Below are positions 8,854 to 18,123 of a stretch of 64,000 nt of DNA, in pieces (position 1 is the stretch's first letter; every line of letters starts with the position of its first letter). The DNA lies in contig JAJDCO010000115.1 in NCBI GenBank assembly GCA_029260795.1, positions 1 to 64,000 on the forward strand. Direction: 5' to 3'. The position numbers and the translations under genes were made by a program. The DNA comes from Planctomycetota bacterium (GTDB lineage: Bacteria; Planctomycetota; OFTM77). The notes below the pieces were generated by a model, which saw only the letters and a program-made list of their open reading frames with translations, had not been told where the DNA came from and did no database searches.

Positions 8854-10010
8854 GAACCATCGTTCGAGTCATCACGCGTCTCAATGTCGGGGGGCCCGCG
8901 CGGCAGGTCGCGACGCTGACAGCCGCTAGTGAGTCGCAGGGATTCCGAACCGTCCTGGTGAGCGGTGTCGAGGATCCCGACGAGGAGGACCTCCTCGAAG
9001 AGCTCTCCTCGCGGGGCGTGCGACCGACGCGGCTCGATTCGCTCCGTCGAGCCGTCGATCTTCGGCGGGACGCTCGGAGTGTGAGGGAGCTCCGCGCACT
9101 CATCCGTCAGCACCGTCCGGACATCGTGCATACACACACGGCAAAGGCCGGGGCGGTGGGGCGATGGGCAGCCTGGCGAGAGAGAGTGCCGAACATTGTT
9201 CACACCTTCCATGGCCACAGCCTTCGCGGATACTTCTCTCCCTTGCGCTCGCGGTGTCATCTCGCGATCGAGCGATTCTTGGCGAAGCGATCGCACGCGC
9301 TGCTGTGCGTCTCGCGAGCCGATGCCGAAGAGCTCAGCGCGCTCGGAGTCGGCTCACCGACGGTCATTCGCTCCGGAGTGGAGCTCGCCGAGTTCGGCAG
9401 CGAGGACGCCCTCGCCCGAGGGCGAGCCTGTCGAGAGGCTTGGAATGTGCCTCCTGAGGCGATCGTCGTCGGCTGGGCAGGGCGGTTGACTCCCATCAAG
9501 CGGGTCGATCTGCTGTGCGACACCGTCCAGCGTCTCGGGCAGAGGAGTCCGGTCCCGATCTGGACCGTCGTGGCGGGAGTCGGACCGGAGCGCCACCGGC
9601 TCGAGCACATGCTCCGAGAGCGGCCCGAGCTTCGTCTTCGGCTCATCGGTCGGCAGACGGACATGCCGGCCTTCTGGGCGGCGAGCGACATCGGGATCTT
9701 GACGTCGGATCGGGAAGGGCTTCCCTTGGCCCTGATCGAGGCGCAGGCGAGCCGCCGACCGGTGGTCGCGACCGACGTCGGTGGAGTCGGTGAGATCCTC
9801 GTCGAAGAGGAAACGGGAATTCGGGTGCCACCGGGCGACGCCGAGGCCTTGGCGGCCGCGATTCTGAAGCTGGCTCAGGATGGGGATGCCCGAGCTCGGC
9901 TCGGCCACGAGGGGCGCCGCCGGGCACTGGCGGAGTTCTCAGCGGAGCGGTTGGTGACCGAGACCTACGCCTTGTATTCGTCCCTTCTCCAGTCGAGAGC
10001 GGAGGAATGA
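8850..10010 (+). CDS. GT4-family glycosyltransferase
   Basis: A 386-residue GT-B enzyme with N-terminal RVITRLNVGGPARQV (a GGP loop typical of GT4), HTHTAKAGAVGRWAA, VGWAGRLTPIKRVD opening the donor domain, and the donor signature REGLPLALIEAQASRRPVV. This combination resembles the WbnK/WcaL-like transferases that sit beside a WecA-like initiator, as here. The start is GTG with a GTGA overlap, and the stop overlaps the next ATG (ATGA). It may add the first or second sugar after the initiating transferase. Confidence 0.9.
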   Translation: MRTIVRVITRLNVGGPARQVATLTAASESQGFRTVLVSGVEDPDEEDLLEELSSRGVRPTRLDSLRRAVDLRRDARSVRELRALIRQHRPDIVHTHTAKAGAVGRWAAWRERVPNIVHTFHGHSLRGYFSPLRSRCHLAIERFLAKRSHALLCVSRADAEELSALGVGSPTVIRSGVELAEFGSEDALARGRACREAWNVPPEAIVVGWAGRLTPIKRVDLLCDTVQRLGQRSPVPIWTVVAGVGPERHRLEHMLRERPELRLRLIGRQTDMPAFWAASDIGILTSDREGLPLALIEAQASRRPVVATDVGGVGEILVEEETGIRVPPGDAEALAAAILKLAQDGDARARLGHEGRRRALAEFSAERLVTETYALYSSLLQSRAEE

Positions 10011-11101
10011 TGCCCTTCCTCGTGACCGGAGTGTGTTTGCTCGGGGCCGGATGGATCGCTTGGCTCGGGACGCCATTCTGTCGCCGATTCGCCGAGCGAC
10101 ACGGTTTTGTCGATGATCCGGGAGGGCGGAAGCGTCATGCCGGTGGTCGTTCTCTGCTCGGCGGTGCGGCCGTCTTCCTCGGACTCTGGTCGATCGTTGC
10201 GGCGGGCCTGCTCGGAGCAGGTCTTCTTCGAAGCCTCGGAGTCCTCGAGCCCTGGCTCGGTCCCTTCGGCTCGGACGTCGTCGAGCTCGCTCGCGTCGGG
10301 CTCCCGCTGGCGGGCCTCTTCGGGGGCTCCCTGATCGTCGGGGTGCTGGGTGCGCGGGACGATCGGAGCCCGTTGGGCGCCGGAGCCAAGCTGCTCGGAC
10401 AGGTGGTGGCGGCTTCGGTCACGGTTGCGGCGGGCGCGCAGTGCCAGTTCTTGCCGGGGGGCCAGCTCGTCAACGCGATCGCGTCGGTTCTTTGGATCGT
10501 CACGATCACGAATGCGTTCAACTTCATCGACAACATGGACGGGCTCTGCGCCGGAGTCGGTGCGATCTCGGGCGCGATCCTGCTCGCAGTCGCGCTCACG
10601 CAGCGTCAGTACTTCATGGCGATGATCTTGGCGTCCCACACGGGAGCTTGTCTGGGATTCCTTCGCTTCAACTTCCCCCCGGCCTCGATCTTCCTGGGTG
10701 ATCTCGGCAGCCACGTCATCGGGCATTTCCTCGGCTCCGTCACTCTGCTGCTCTCCTACGTGGCGGGAGCCGGTGAAGCGACGCTCGCGGTCTTGCTGCC
10801 GCCGATCGCACTCGGCCTTCCGTTGCTCGACCTCATCCGCGTGAGCGTGCTGCGTCTGCGCCAAGGGCGACCCGTCTGGGTCGGTGACAACCAGCACCTC
10901 TCCCACCGCCTGCGGCACGACGAGACGACGGATCGGGCCGTGTTGGCTCGCCTCTACCTGCTCGCCTTGTGCCTCGGGGGAAACGCCCTGCTGCTGATCG
11001 GCGCCAGTCCGTGGCAAGGGGCCGTGATCGGTTTGCTCACCGTCTGCCTCGGAGCTCTCGTCTGGATGCTGCTCGGGCCCGACGATCGAGCTCACTCGTA
11101 G
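10007..11101 (+). CDS. WecA/TagO/MraY-family polyprenyl-phosphate sugar-1-phosphate transferase
   Basis: A 364-residue polytopic membrane protein that starts glycan assembly by moving a sugar-1-phosphate (often GlcNAc-1-P) from a UDP-sugar to undecaprenyl phosphate. About ten hydrophobic segments are visible. Diagnostic motifs are VDDPGGRKRHAG near residue 36, NAFNFIDNMDGLCAG at 169-183 (Mg-binding Asp cluster), FLGDLGSHVIG and the cytoplasmic loop NQHLSHRLRHD. It is the terminal gene of the operon and overlaps the convergent permease gene by 10 bases at the 3' end. MraY is less likely because no cell-division cluster is nearby and the context is surface glycan. Confidence 0.88.
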   Translation: MMPFLVTGVCLLGAGWIAWLGTPFCRRFAERHGFVDDPGGRKRHAGGRSLLGGAAVFLGLWSIVAAGLLGAGLLRSLGVLEPWLGPFGSDVVELARVGLPLAGLFGGSLIVGVLGARDDRSPLGAGAKLLGQVVAASVTVAAGAQCQFLPGGQLVNAIASVLWIVTITNAFNFIDNMDGLCAGVGAISGAILLAVALTQRQYFMAMILASHTGACLGFLRFNFPPASIFLGDLGSHVIGHFLGSVTLLLSYVAGAGEATLAVLLPPIALGLPLLDLIRVSVLRLRQGRPVWVGDNQHLSHRLRHDETTDRAVLARLYLLALCLGGNALLLIGASPWQGAVIGLLTVCLGALVWMLLGPDDRAHS

Positions 11102-13665
11102 CGAATGGCCGTCGCGTAGTCGACGCGGTGCGCTTGTCGCAACGGAAGCAGTGAGGCGATCAGAGACACCAGCACCGAACCGAGCACGCATCCGATGAGC
11201 AGCACGGGTGAGAGCTCGAAGGCGACGCCGAGCCCACTGACGTTGGCGAGTCCTTGAACGACGATCCAGGAGACGGGAACGCCGAGAAGAGCCGCCAGCA
11301 CGCCCCCGATCAAGCCGATGCTGATCGTCTCGAGCAGCAAGACGCCCGAGAGCTGGGCTCGCGTCAGGCCGATGATGCGTAGTAAGGCGATCTCCTTGCG
11401 ACGCTCGAGCGCCGCGATGACCAGCGAGTTGAGCATGCCGAGAGCGGCCAGGCAGACGATCAAGAGCAAGATGACGTCGAAGATGAAGAAGTCGCGCTCG
11501 ATCTCACGGACATGGCGGGCTCGGATCGCGCTGGCCCGTTTGATCGTCAGCCACTCTAGGCTGGAAAGGCTGGCCCTTACTCGCTCCTCGACTCGGTGCT
11601 CGGCGGCCCCGTCCTCGAGGATCACGGCCAGCTGGGTCAGCGAGTCGTTGGTGCGACAGAAGTCGCGACGCATGTCGGCCTCGCGAATCAGGCCGTACTT
11701 GCGGTTGTCGGGAAAGAACCCGAAGGCGTCACTCACTCCGATCACTTCGTAGGGACGGGGTCCGTCGAAGGTCGGCAGCTCGATCGTGTCGCCGATGCGG
11801 TATCGATAGCTGCGGGCGAGATACTCGGACAGCACGATGCCGTCTCCGGCGCTGAGCTTCTCGACTAGGCGGTGCTGCTCGGCGCTCCGAGCGGTGCGCG
11901 CCAGGGACTCCGGCTCGACACCGCGGATTGTGAACGGGCTGTTGATCTCGGCCGTGAGTGGGACCACGCCGCGGACGCCTTCGAGCTCTTCCAGCTCGAG
12001 CAGACGCATTCGATCGAGAGGCTCGGAGCGCACGTAGAGGCTGGGAGGCAGCGCGCGATCGGCCCACTGTCGGGTCTCGTCTTGCAGGGAGCCCGTGATG
12101 CTCTTGACGCCGAGCAGGGTCGCGAAAACGAGCATGAGGCCTGTCACCGAAGTGAAGATCCTGTGTCCCGAGCCGGTCATGCTGCTTTCGGCCAGCCGCG
12201 TCTCCAAACGAAACAGTCGCGACCAGGGACCGAGCACCCAACGCGTCGCTCGCGTGAGGAAGCCGGGGCAGAAGAGAAGGACGCCGAAAACCGCTGCCAG
12301 CGCGCCGCCGGCCTTCAGCAGGATCAACAGCATGCGCTGCGTCCCTCCCACCACCAGATGGCTGACCCCGAGGAAGCCGAGTGGGATGAGGATCACGAGT
12401 ACGAGGTAGACACCGATGCGGGTTCGTTGACGGAGGTCCTTGAAATCGGCACGGCCCGAACGGAGCGCCTCGGTGGTCGAGAGGCGACGGGCCTTCACCA
12501 GGGGCCACAAGATGCCGAGCAAGGCGAACAACACGCCCAGCCCGACGACGGCCGAGACGGCCGGGAGTGGGATCTCGAACGTGTCGACTCGCTCACCCAG
12601 CCCCAGTGTCGTGATCCGGTAGGCCTTGAGCAACGCGGCGAGACCGAGGCCGATCGCCACGCCGAGCACTCCACCGCTGAGCGCCAAGATGCCTCCTTCG
12701 GCCAGGAAGATCGCCGATATTTGCGCGCGCGTGGTGCCGAGAGCCGAGAGCAACCCGATCTGTCGGATGCGCTCATTCAACGACATCGACATCGAGTTGA
12801 AGATGATGAACAGTCCGAGCAGCAAGGCCATCATGGCGCTCGCCAGCACGCCGTTCCGGAACGCCTTCTCCTCGAGCGCCTCGCCGGCGAGGGCGAAGCG
12901 CGGCGTCGAGACCGTGAAGTCCGACTGCACTCGTCGCTGGACCTCCTCGGCGGTCGTCGAGCTCGACAGCCGAGCCCAGAAGATCGGCAGGAAGTGATCG
13001 TCGCGAAAGAGCTTCACCGAGGCTTGAAAGGTCGTGATCGCCAGTTGGCGTCGTCCGAGTCGTTCCGGTGCCAGTAGGCCGACCAGGCGCATGGACTGCA
13101 CCTGGTCCTCGTCTCGAGCACCTCCCTCGTCGACCGTCACGATCTGACCGTCACGGCATCCGCGGACCGGAGGTCGGCGGCGCCGGACGACGATCGAGTC
13201 CCCGAGCGAGATCTCCAGGCGGGTCGCGAGACCGCGCGGCAAGAGAAACGCTTCCGTATCGCCCGGCTCGAGGTCGCGACCCTCGGCGATCCGATAGGCG
13301 GAGAAGGTCTCGCTCTTTCCGGGCTCGAGCCCACACAGCTCGAGATCGGCGATCGGTCGCTCGTTTCGAACGAGGGTGATCCCGTTGAAGAACGCCCCCG
13401 TCGCCTCGAGGACGCCCGGAATGCTCTCGAGCGACCTCGAGATGTCGAGGACGCCGGCCGGGTTCGAGTGCAACGGAGTGATCTCGATGTCCGGGCGGGC
13501 GGAGTCCTCGGAGCGGCGGCGCTCCTGCGAGAGGTTGGTGTTGTGATCGATCACGAAGATCGCGATCACGGTCCCGATCCCGACGGCAATGCCGAGCATC
13601 GACGCGGCGGTCCGGAGCTTCCTAGACGTCAAGCTCCTTGAGGCAATCAAGAATGCGAGCTTCAT
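11092..13665 (-). CDS. FtsX-type ABC transporter permease (YbbP/LolC-E-like)
   Basis: An 857-residue permease with an N-terminal transmembrane helix (IAVGIGTVIAIFVI), a large extracytoplasmic domain, a first FtsX four-helix unit at roughly 275-410, a central helix pair, a second periplasmic domain and a last FtsX unit near 750-845. This duplicated architecture matches YbbP-like permeases and the LolC/E-MacB class, which move or release lipids, lipoproteins or toxins mechanically rather than through a pore. ATG 13674 is an alternative start. It overlaps its ATPase gene by about 44 bases, and they surely form one transporter. The 3' end overlaps the converging glycan operon. Confidence 0.85.
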   Translation of the reverse strand: MKLAFLIASRSLTSRKLRTAASMLGIAVGIGTVIAIFVIDHNTNLSQERRRSEDSARPDIEITPLHSNPAGVLDISRSLESIPGVLEATGAFFNGITLVRNERPIADLELCGLEPGKSETFSAYRIAEGRDLEPGDTEAFLLPRGLATRLEISLGDSIVVRRRRPPVRGCRDGQIVTVDEGGARDEDQVQSMRLVGLLAPERLGRRQLAITTFQASVKLFRDDHFLPIFWARLSSSTTAEEVQRRVQSDFTVSTPRFALAGEALEEKAFRNGVLASAMMALLLGLFIIFNSMSMSLNERIRQIGLLSALGTTRAQISAIFLAEGGILALSGGVLGVAIGLGLAALLKAYRITTLGLGERVDTFEIPLPAVSAVVGLGVLFALLGILWPLVKARRLSTTEALRSGRADFKDLRQRTRIGVYLVLVILIPLGFLGVSHLVVGGTQRMLLILLKAGGALAAVFGVLLFCPGFLTRATRWVLGPWSRLFRLETRLAESSMTGSGHRIFTSVTGLMLVFATLLGVKSITGSLQDETRQWADRALPPSLYVRSEPLDRMRLLELEELEGVRGVVPLTAEINSPFTIRGVEPESLARTARSAEQHRLVEKLSAGDGIVLSEYLARSYRYRIGDTIELPTFDGPRPYEVIGVSDAFGFFPDNRKYGLIREADMRRDFCRTNDSLTQLAVILEDGAAEHRVEERVRASLSSLEWLTIKRASAIRARHVREIERDFFIFDVILLLIVCLAALGMLNSLVIAALERRKEIALLRIIGLTRAQLSGVLLLETISIGLIGGVLAALLGVPVSWIVVQGLANVSGLGVAFELSPVLLIGCVLGSVLVSLIASLLPLRQAHRVDYATAIRYE

Positions 13666-14380
13666 TGACGGCATCGTCCTCGAGGGTCGTGTGAGCGGCG
13701 ATCTCGCCGTCCTTCAAAAAATGGACCCGATCAGCGAAGGCGGCGTCTCGCGGATTGTGGGTCACCAACAAGATCGTCTGCCCTCGCTCGTCCCGGCAGG
13801 CGCGCAGCAGCTCCATGACCTCTTGTCCGGCGCGCGACGAGATGTTCCCCGTCGGCTCGTCGGCCATGATGATGCGCGGCTGGCTGAAGAGCGCGCGAGC
13901 GATCGAGACGCGTTGCATCTCACCGCCGGAGATTTGGTGAGGAAACCGATCGGCCTGTCCCGTGAGCCGAAAGCGCTCGATCAACGTTGCCAGCTCGGGT
14001 GGGCGCTCACTCGGATCCTGACCTTGGATCATCGCCGGGAGCAGGATGTTCTCGGTGACGGTGAGGTTGGGAACCAAGTTGAAGAATTGAAAGACGAAGC
14101 CGATGCGATCGCGTCGAAGCAGCGTGCGTGCGCGATCCTTCAGGGCGTAGACATCGTGTCCTTCGAGTAGCACTCGACCCCGATCGGGAGCATCGAGACC
14201 CGAGAGCACATGGAGCAGCGTCGACTTGCCCGAGCCGGATGGACCCATGATGGCGACGAACCGACCTTCGGCGATCTCCAGGCCAACCGAGCGAAGTACC
14301 GGTACCTGGATCTCGCCCATGCGATAGGTCTTGTCGACGTCGCTCGCGGCGACGATCGGCTGTGTGGCGGTCTGGCTCAT
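13622..14380 (-). CDS. ABC transporter ATPase (LolD/YbbA/MacB family)
   Basis: A 252-residue ATPase with Walker A GPSGSGKST at 46-54, Q-loop FVFQFFNLVPNLT, signature SGGEMQR at 151-157, Walker B ending DEPTG at 174-178 and the switch His in LLVTHNP. The spacing FQFFNLVPNLTVTENI is diagnostic of the LolD/YbbA/MacB-type subfamily that pairs with FtsX permeases. ATG 14380 is used as start; a TTG extends it by 12 residues. It partners with the overlapping downstream permease. Walker B is followed by GNISSRAG instead of the usual GNLDSxTG, a mild departure at the D-loop. Confidence 0.9.
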   Translation of the reverse strand: MSQTATQPIVAASDVDKTYRMGEIQVPVLRSVGLEIAEGRFVAIMGPSGSGKSTLLHVLSGLDAPDRGRVLLEGHDVYALKDRARTLLRRDRIGFVFQFFNLVPNLTVTENILLPAMIQGQDPSERPPELATLIERFRLTGQADRFPHQISGGEMQRVSIARALFSQPRIIMADEPTGNISSRAGQEVMELLRACRDERGQTILLVTHNPRDAAFADRVHFLKDGEIAAHTTLEDDAVNEARILDCLKELDV

Positions 14381-14426
14381 TCGTGCAGCCGGTGTGGGTG
14401 GTCGAAGTGGAGGCAAGATCGTCGTC

Positions 14427-14867
14427 TCATCGGCCTTCCTCCGACGGCACCTCTCGAAGCAACGATGGCAGGTCGACCATGGCCGAAGTCAGCCGGCCTT
14501 CGTCGGTGAGCTCGTGGAGCTGACCGCCCGCGACATGGCAATCCGTGCATTCTGACGCGTCGGCGCGCGGGGTGTCCCGCTCGAGCCAATCGGGACCGGC
14601 GAAGTCCGTGTGCTCCATCATGAGCTCGGCCACGTCTCCGGCACCGTTCCGATCGAAGGTGATCCGGTCGACGTGGCAATGCTCGCATTCGACCCCGAAG
14701 GAAGAAGAGAGACGCTTCATGCGGCCGATCAATGCGGCGCGCGCCGGGTCCGTAGGAGGCTCTTCGCGGCGGCGAGGACGCTCGCAGGACAATCCGATCA
14801 CCAGGTAACTCGTGAGCACGAGCCAACGGGAAAGACGGATGGAGAGGCGAGTCGGCACAGCGGGCAT
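14427..14867 (-). CDS. Small diheme c-type cytochrome, membrane-anchored
   Basis: A 146-residue exported protein with two heme c motifs, CEHCH at 61-65 and CTDCH at 107-111, after an N-terminal hydrophobic segment (RWLVLTSYLVIGLSC) that is either a signal anchor or an imperfect lipobox with Cys28. The region around the first heme (DPARAALIGRMKRLSSSFGVECEHC-like arrangement) resembles small cytochromes of the photosynthetic reaction-centre type c family found in Acidobacteriota and Planctomycetota. ATG 14867 is chosen because upstream sequence is low-quality, and a strong promoter ends about 50 bases upstream. Its stop lies 46 bases before the ATPase start, so the three genes look like one operon. 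Confidence 0.8.
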   Translation of the reverse strand: MPAVPTRLSIRLSRWLVLTSYLVIGLSCERPRRREEPPTDPARAALIGRMKRLSSSFGVECEHCHVDRITFDRNGAGDVAELMMEHTDFAGPDWLERDTPRADASECTDCHVAGGQLHELTDEGRLTSAMVDLPSLLREVPSEEGR

Positions 14868-15169
14868 CGCGGCGGCTCCGGGGGGCGCATGGTTCTCGGT
14901 CGCGTCGAGCGTTCTCTTTATGCCAAGCGGCGGACGAGCTGTCAGGCCTCGGAGCGAGAAAGTTGATGCGAGTCGAATCAGCGAGAGCGACGATCGATTC
15001 TGAGAAAACGTTGGAAGGTGACGACTTCCGATGACAAGAATGGGGCACGCAGATGCTCGGGGGTTCGTCAGCCGTCTCATCGTGAGACCGCTGTTGTGAG
15101 TCGATCGATCCTTCGAGCTCGGCGGGTCGATCTCCTCACGCTCCAGCGGCCCTTTCTGGAGGAGATACC
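14868..15169. other. Divergent intergenic region, cytochrome operon / DUF1800 gene
   Basis: 302 bases between divergent operons. It contains the minus-strand promoter at 14917-14945 and, at its right end, GGAGGAG five bases before the DUF1800 start. No clear plus-strand promoter or small gene was found. Confidence 0.6.
14917..14945 (-). promoter_or_regulatory. Promoter of the cytochrome/ABC operon
   Basis: On the minus strand CTGACA, a 17-base spacer and CATAAA; predicted transcription start near 14910, about 43 bases before the cytochrome ATG. Confidence 0.6.
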
Positions 15170-16747
15170 ATGCCCGCCTCTTCGGAGTCCTTCGTCACTC
15201 CGCACCTGTCGGCGAAAGCGATGCCTTCCCGCCCGGTCTCGCGCCGGAAGCTGCTCTCGTCGCTCATGCCTCGCAACAGGCGACCCGATCGCCCGGGAGC
15301 GCCACCTGCGACGGCGGCGACCCCCCAAGCGACCGCTGGTCCGCCCGGCCAAGGCAAGCCGGATCGCTGGCCCGCCAGCCCCGAGCGCCTCTTGGTCGAC
15401 CGGCTGACTTATGGCTATCACCCGAGCCAAGCTGCGCTTGCCGAGTCTCTGGGCTATCGCGGCTACTTCGAGTATCAGCTCGACTACGAGAGCATCGACG
15501 ACTCGGAGATCGAAGCCGCGCTGACCGCGTACGTATCGCTGACGATGAGCGCGGCGGAGATCTACAACACCTACTGGTTGAACGATCAGATCGAGATCCC
15601 GTTCTACGAGCTGAAGTACGCGGCGATGCTGCGTGAGATCTTTTCTCCGCGTCAGCTCTACGAGCGCATGGTCGAGTTCTGGAGCGATCACTTCAGCATC
15701 GAGCACGCCGACGACCTGTGCCTGATCTTCAAAACACAGGACGATCGAGACGTGATCCGTCCCAACGCACTCAAGACGTTCTCCGATCTGCTTCACGCCT
15801 CGGCCCAGAGCCCGGCGATGGTGCAGTACCTCGACAACTATTCCAATATGAAGGGGGTCGCGCAGGAGAACTATGCGCGGGAGCTCTTGGAGCTGCACAC
15901 GCTCGGCGTCGACGGTCCTTACACTGAGGACGACGTCAAGGAGGTCGCTCGCTGCTTCACCGGCTGGACCTTTCACCGAGTCGCCAATCTGCCCGGCTTC
16001 GGCGAGTTCTACTTCAGTCCGGGAGCGCATGACACGGGTGCGAAGACGGTGCTGGGTGTCCCGATCCCAGCCGGCGGTGGCAAGTCGGATGCCCTGGCGG
16101 TTCTCGACATTCTGGCCCACCATCCGAGCACGGCCCACTTCATCGCCAAGAAGCTCGTCATTCGCTTCGTGGGCGACAGCCCGCCCGCGGATCTCGTGGA
16201 CCGTGTGGCTCAGGTCTTTCTCGCGACGGGCGGAGACATCAAGTCGATGCTGCGCGAGGTCTTCTCACCAGATGCCCCGGCACGATTCGCCCACTATGTC
16301 CGTCCGAAGTTCCGCCGGCCGATGCATCTGATCGCCTCGACGCTGCGGGCCTTGGAGATCGGAGTGACCGACGCGCTCGGCATCCTGTACGAAGGAATCC
16401 TGCAGAGTCATTACCCCTTCGGGTGGCATCCGCCGAATGGGTACCCCGACCAGCTTTCAGCCTGGGGGCACAACCTGCGCCCGCGCTGGAGCTTTGCGGC
16501 CCGGCTCCTCGACAATCAAGTCTACGGCACCCCGGTCATTCGACAGAACATCGTCGCGCTCGTGAACGGCACCGGTCTTCCTGACAAAGCTGACGCGATC
16601 AACGAGGTGTTGACGGGCGGACAGCTCGATCCGCGCGATGTGCAGAGCATTCGGGAGTTCATCGAGAGTGCCCCAGTCTACAACTGGCGTATCCTTCGCG
16701 AAGGCATTGCTCTCGCAGTCTCTTCTCTCAGTTACCAGTTCCATTGA
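15170..16747 (+). CDS. DUF1800-family exported protein
   Basis: A 525-residue protein of the DUF1800 family, recognised by LLVDRLTYG, MVEFWSDHFSIE, NYARELLELHTLGV, CFTGWTF and FGWHPPNGYPD. Family members are large, mostly helical, exported proteins of unknown biochemical role, almost always encoded next to a DUF1501 protein, as here. The N-terminus holds an Arg-rich SRRKLLSS segment but no clean signal peptide; a Pro/Ala-rich linker follows to about residue 65. The ATG at 15170 is supported by GGAGGAG just upstream. It is probably co-transcribed with the next gene (52-base gap). Confidence 0.9.
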   Translation: MPASSESFVTPHLSAKAMPSRPVSRRKLLSSLMPRNRRPDRPGAPPATAATPQATAGPPGQGKPDRWPASPERLLVDRLTYGYHPSQAALAESLGYRGYFEYQLDYESIDDSEIEAALTAYVSLTMSAAEIYNTYWLNDQIEIPFYELKYAAMLREIFSPRQLYERMVEFWSDHFSIEHADDLCLIFKTQDDRDVIRPNALKTFSDLLHASAQSPAMVQYLDNYSNMKGVAQENYARELLELHTLGVDGPYTEDDVKEVARCFTGWTFHRVANLPGFGEFYFSPGAHDTGAKTVLGVPIPAGGGKSDALAVLDILAHHPSTAHFIAKKLVIRFVGDSPPADLVDRVAQVFLATGGDIKSMLREVFSPDAPARFAHYVRPKFRRPMHLIASTLRALEIGVTDALGILYEGILQSHYPFGWHPPNGYPDQLSAWGHNLRPRWSFAARLLDNQVYGTPVIRQNIVALVNGTGLPDKADAINEVLTGGQLDPRDVQSIREFIESAPVYNWRILREGIALAVSSLSYQFH

Positions 16748-16799
16748 TGGCTCGGTGCCCGTCATGGAATCCAAGAAACGAAACGAGAGGAGAACTCGA

Positions 16800-18068
16800 A
16801 TGAGCGACTCGAAAAAGAAGAAGAACCCGGTCTCTCGACGTCAGTTCCTCGGAGGAACGGGCGGCACTCTGGCCGCGATCGCGACCACACCGTGGTGGAT
16901 GCGCCACAGTCTGGGAAAACCTCGACGTTCCGCTCAGCGGGACGTTTTCGTGCACGTCTTTCTGCGGGGCGGTATGGACGGGTTGACGACCTGCGTGCCC
17001 CATGGTGATCCAGATCTCTACCTCGCCCGGCCGAATCTGGCCATCTCGCCTCCGGGGCAACCGAATGGCGCCACCGATCTCGATGGCTTCTTTGGGCTGC
17101 CTCCCAGCGGGGCACCTCTGCTGACGCCGTGGGCCAATGGTCACTTGGCCTTCGTCCACGCCTCGGGGTCCCCGGATCCCTCCCGATCCCATTTCGACGC
17201 GACCCACCTTATCGAGGTCGGCATTCCCAACCAGCCGATCTTCTCGGTCAAATCGGGCTGGCTGGCGCGCCACCTCCAGACCATCGATCCGCTCGGAAAC
17301 GGATTGGTGCGGGCGATCAACTTCGGGAGCGTCATGGCGCTGTCACTGGCAGAGGCGCCCGGAACGGTCTCCTCCGAGGACTTGTCGACGTTCGACTTTC
17401 CAGGTAACCCCGTGAGTGCAACGGAGCGGCGGCAGGTGATCGAGAAGATGTACTCCCGGTCGCGCGAGCCGCTCCTGCGATCGTCGGCCGATGCCAGCTT
17501 CGATACGATCGATCTGCTCGCTCCCATCGACTACGAGGGCTACCAGCCTGCCAACGGCGCTAGCTATCCGGCCGGAGCCGTCGGATCGGCTTTTCGACAA
17601 ACGGCGGCGACCATCAAGGCCGACGTCGGCGTCGAGGCCTACATGATGGAGATGCACGGCTGGGACCTTCACGAAGGTCTCGGACCCATTGACGGAGCGA
17701 TGGCGGCCTTGCTCACCGAGCTCACCAGCACGCTCGAAGCGTTCTACCTCGACATGCTGGCGGATATCGACCGCGTGACCGTGCTCTTGGTCTCCGAGTT
17801 CGGACGCCGCGTTGCCGAGAACGGTAGCGAGGGCGTCGACCATGGTCATGGCAACTGCATGATCGCCATGGGAGGGCACATCGCAGGCGGTCAGGTCATG
17901 ACTCAGTGGCCGGGCCTCGCGCCGCAGAACCTGGACAGCGGTGACTTGGCGATCACGATCGACTACCGCGACATCGTGGCCGAGATCGTGTCGCAGCGTC
18001 TCGGAAACCCTGCCTTCGGCACCATCTTCCCGAACTACACGCCGACCTTCCAAGGCATCACGAACTGA
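16800..18068 (+). CDS. DUF1501-family Tat-exported protein
   Basis: A 422-residue protein with a twin-arginine signal near the N-terminus (SRRQFLGGTGG, then ALAAIATT-type hydrophobic core). It belongs to the DUF1501 family, related to the alkaline-phosphatase/sulfatase superfamily: VFVHVFLRGGMDGLTTCVP, SHFDATHLIE, GWLARHL, DLHEGLG, LLVSEFGRRVAENG and DHGHGNCM are family landmarks and include likely metal ligands. ATG 16800 is chosen because GAGGAGAAC lies just upstream and it places the RR motif correctly; 16764 is an alternative. The substrate is unknown, and the DUF1800 partner is immediately upstream. Confidence 0.9.
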   Translation: MSDSKKKKNPVSRRQFLGGTGGTLAAIATTPWWMRHSLGKPRRSAQRDVFVHVFLRGGMDGLTTCVPHGDPDLYLARPNLAISPPGQPNGATDLDGFFGLPPSGAPLLTPWANGHLAFVHASGSPDPSRSHFDATHLIEVGIPNQPIFSVKSGWLARHLQTIDPLGNGLVRAINFGSVMALSLAEAPGTVSSEDLSTFDFPGNPVSATERRQVIEKMYSRSREPLLRSSADASFDTIDLLAPIDYEGYQPANGASYPAGAVGSAFRQTAATIKADVGVEAYMMEMHGWDLHEGLGPIDGAMAALLTELTSTLEAFYLDMLADIDRVTVLLVSEFGRRVAENGSEGVDHGHGNCMIAMGGHIAGGQVMTQWPGLAPQNLDSGDLAITIDYRDIVAEIVSQRLGNPAFGTIFPNYTPTFQGITN

Positions 18069-18078
18069 TTCGAAGCGA

Positions 18079-18106
18079 GCCTCCTCGGTCATTGGGCCGG
18101 GGAGGC
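18079..18106 (+). terminator. Convergent hairpin between DUF1501 and BtpA genes
   Basis: A 10-bp stem (18079-18088 with 18097-18106, one G-T pair) around an 8-base loop, without a T tract, in the 55-base gap between convergent genes. Confidence 0.4.
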
Positions 18107-18123
18107 CCGCACACTTCGTGACC

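Noticed and set aside
11872..13077. 401-codon plus-strand frame in the permease gene
   Set aside because: Glu/Arg/Gln-rich mirror of FtsX permease codons.
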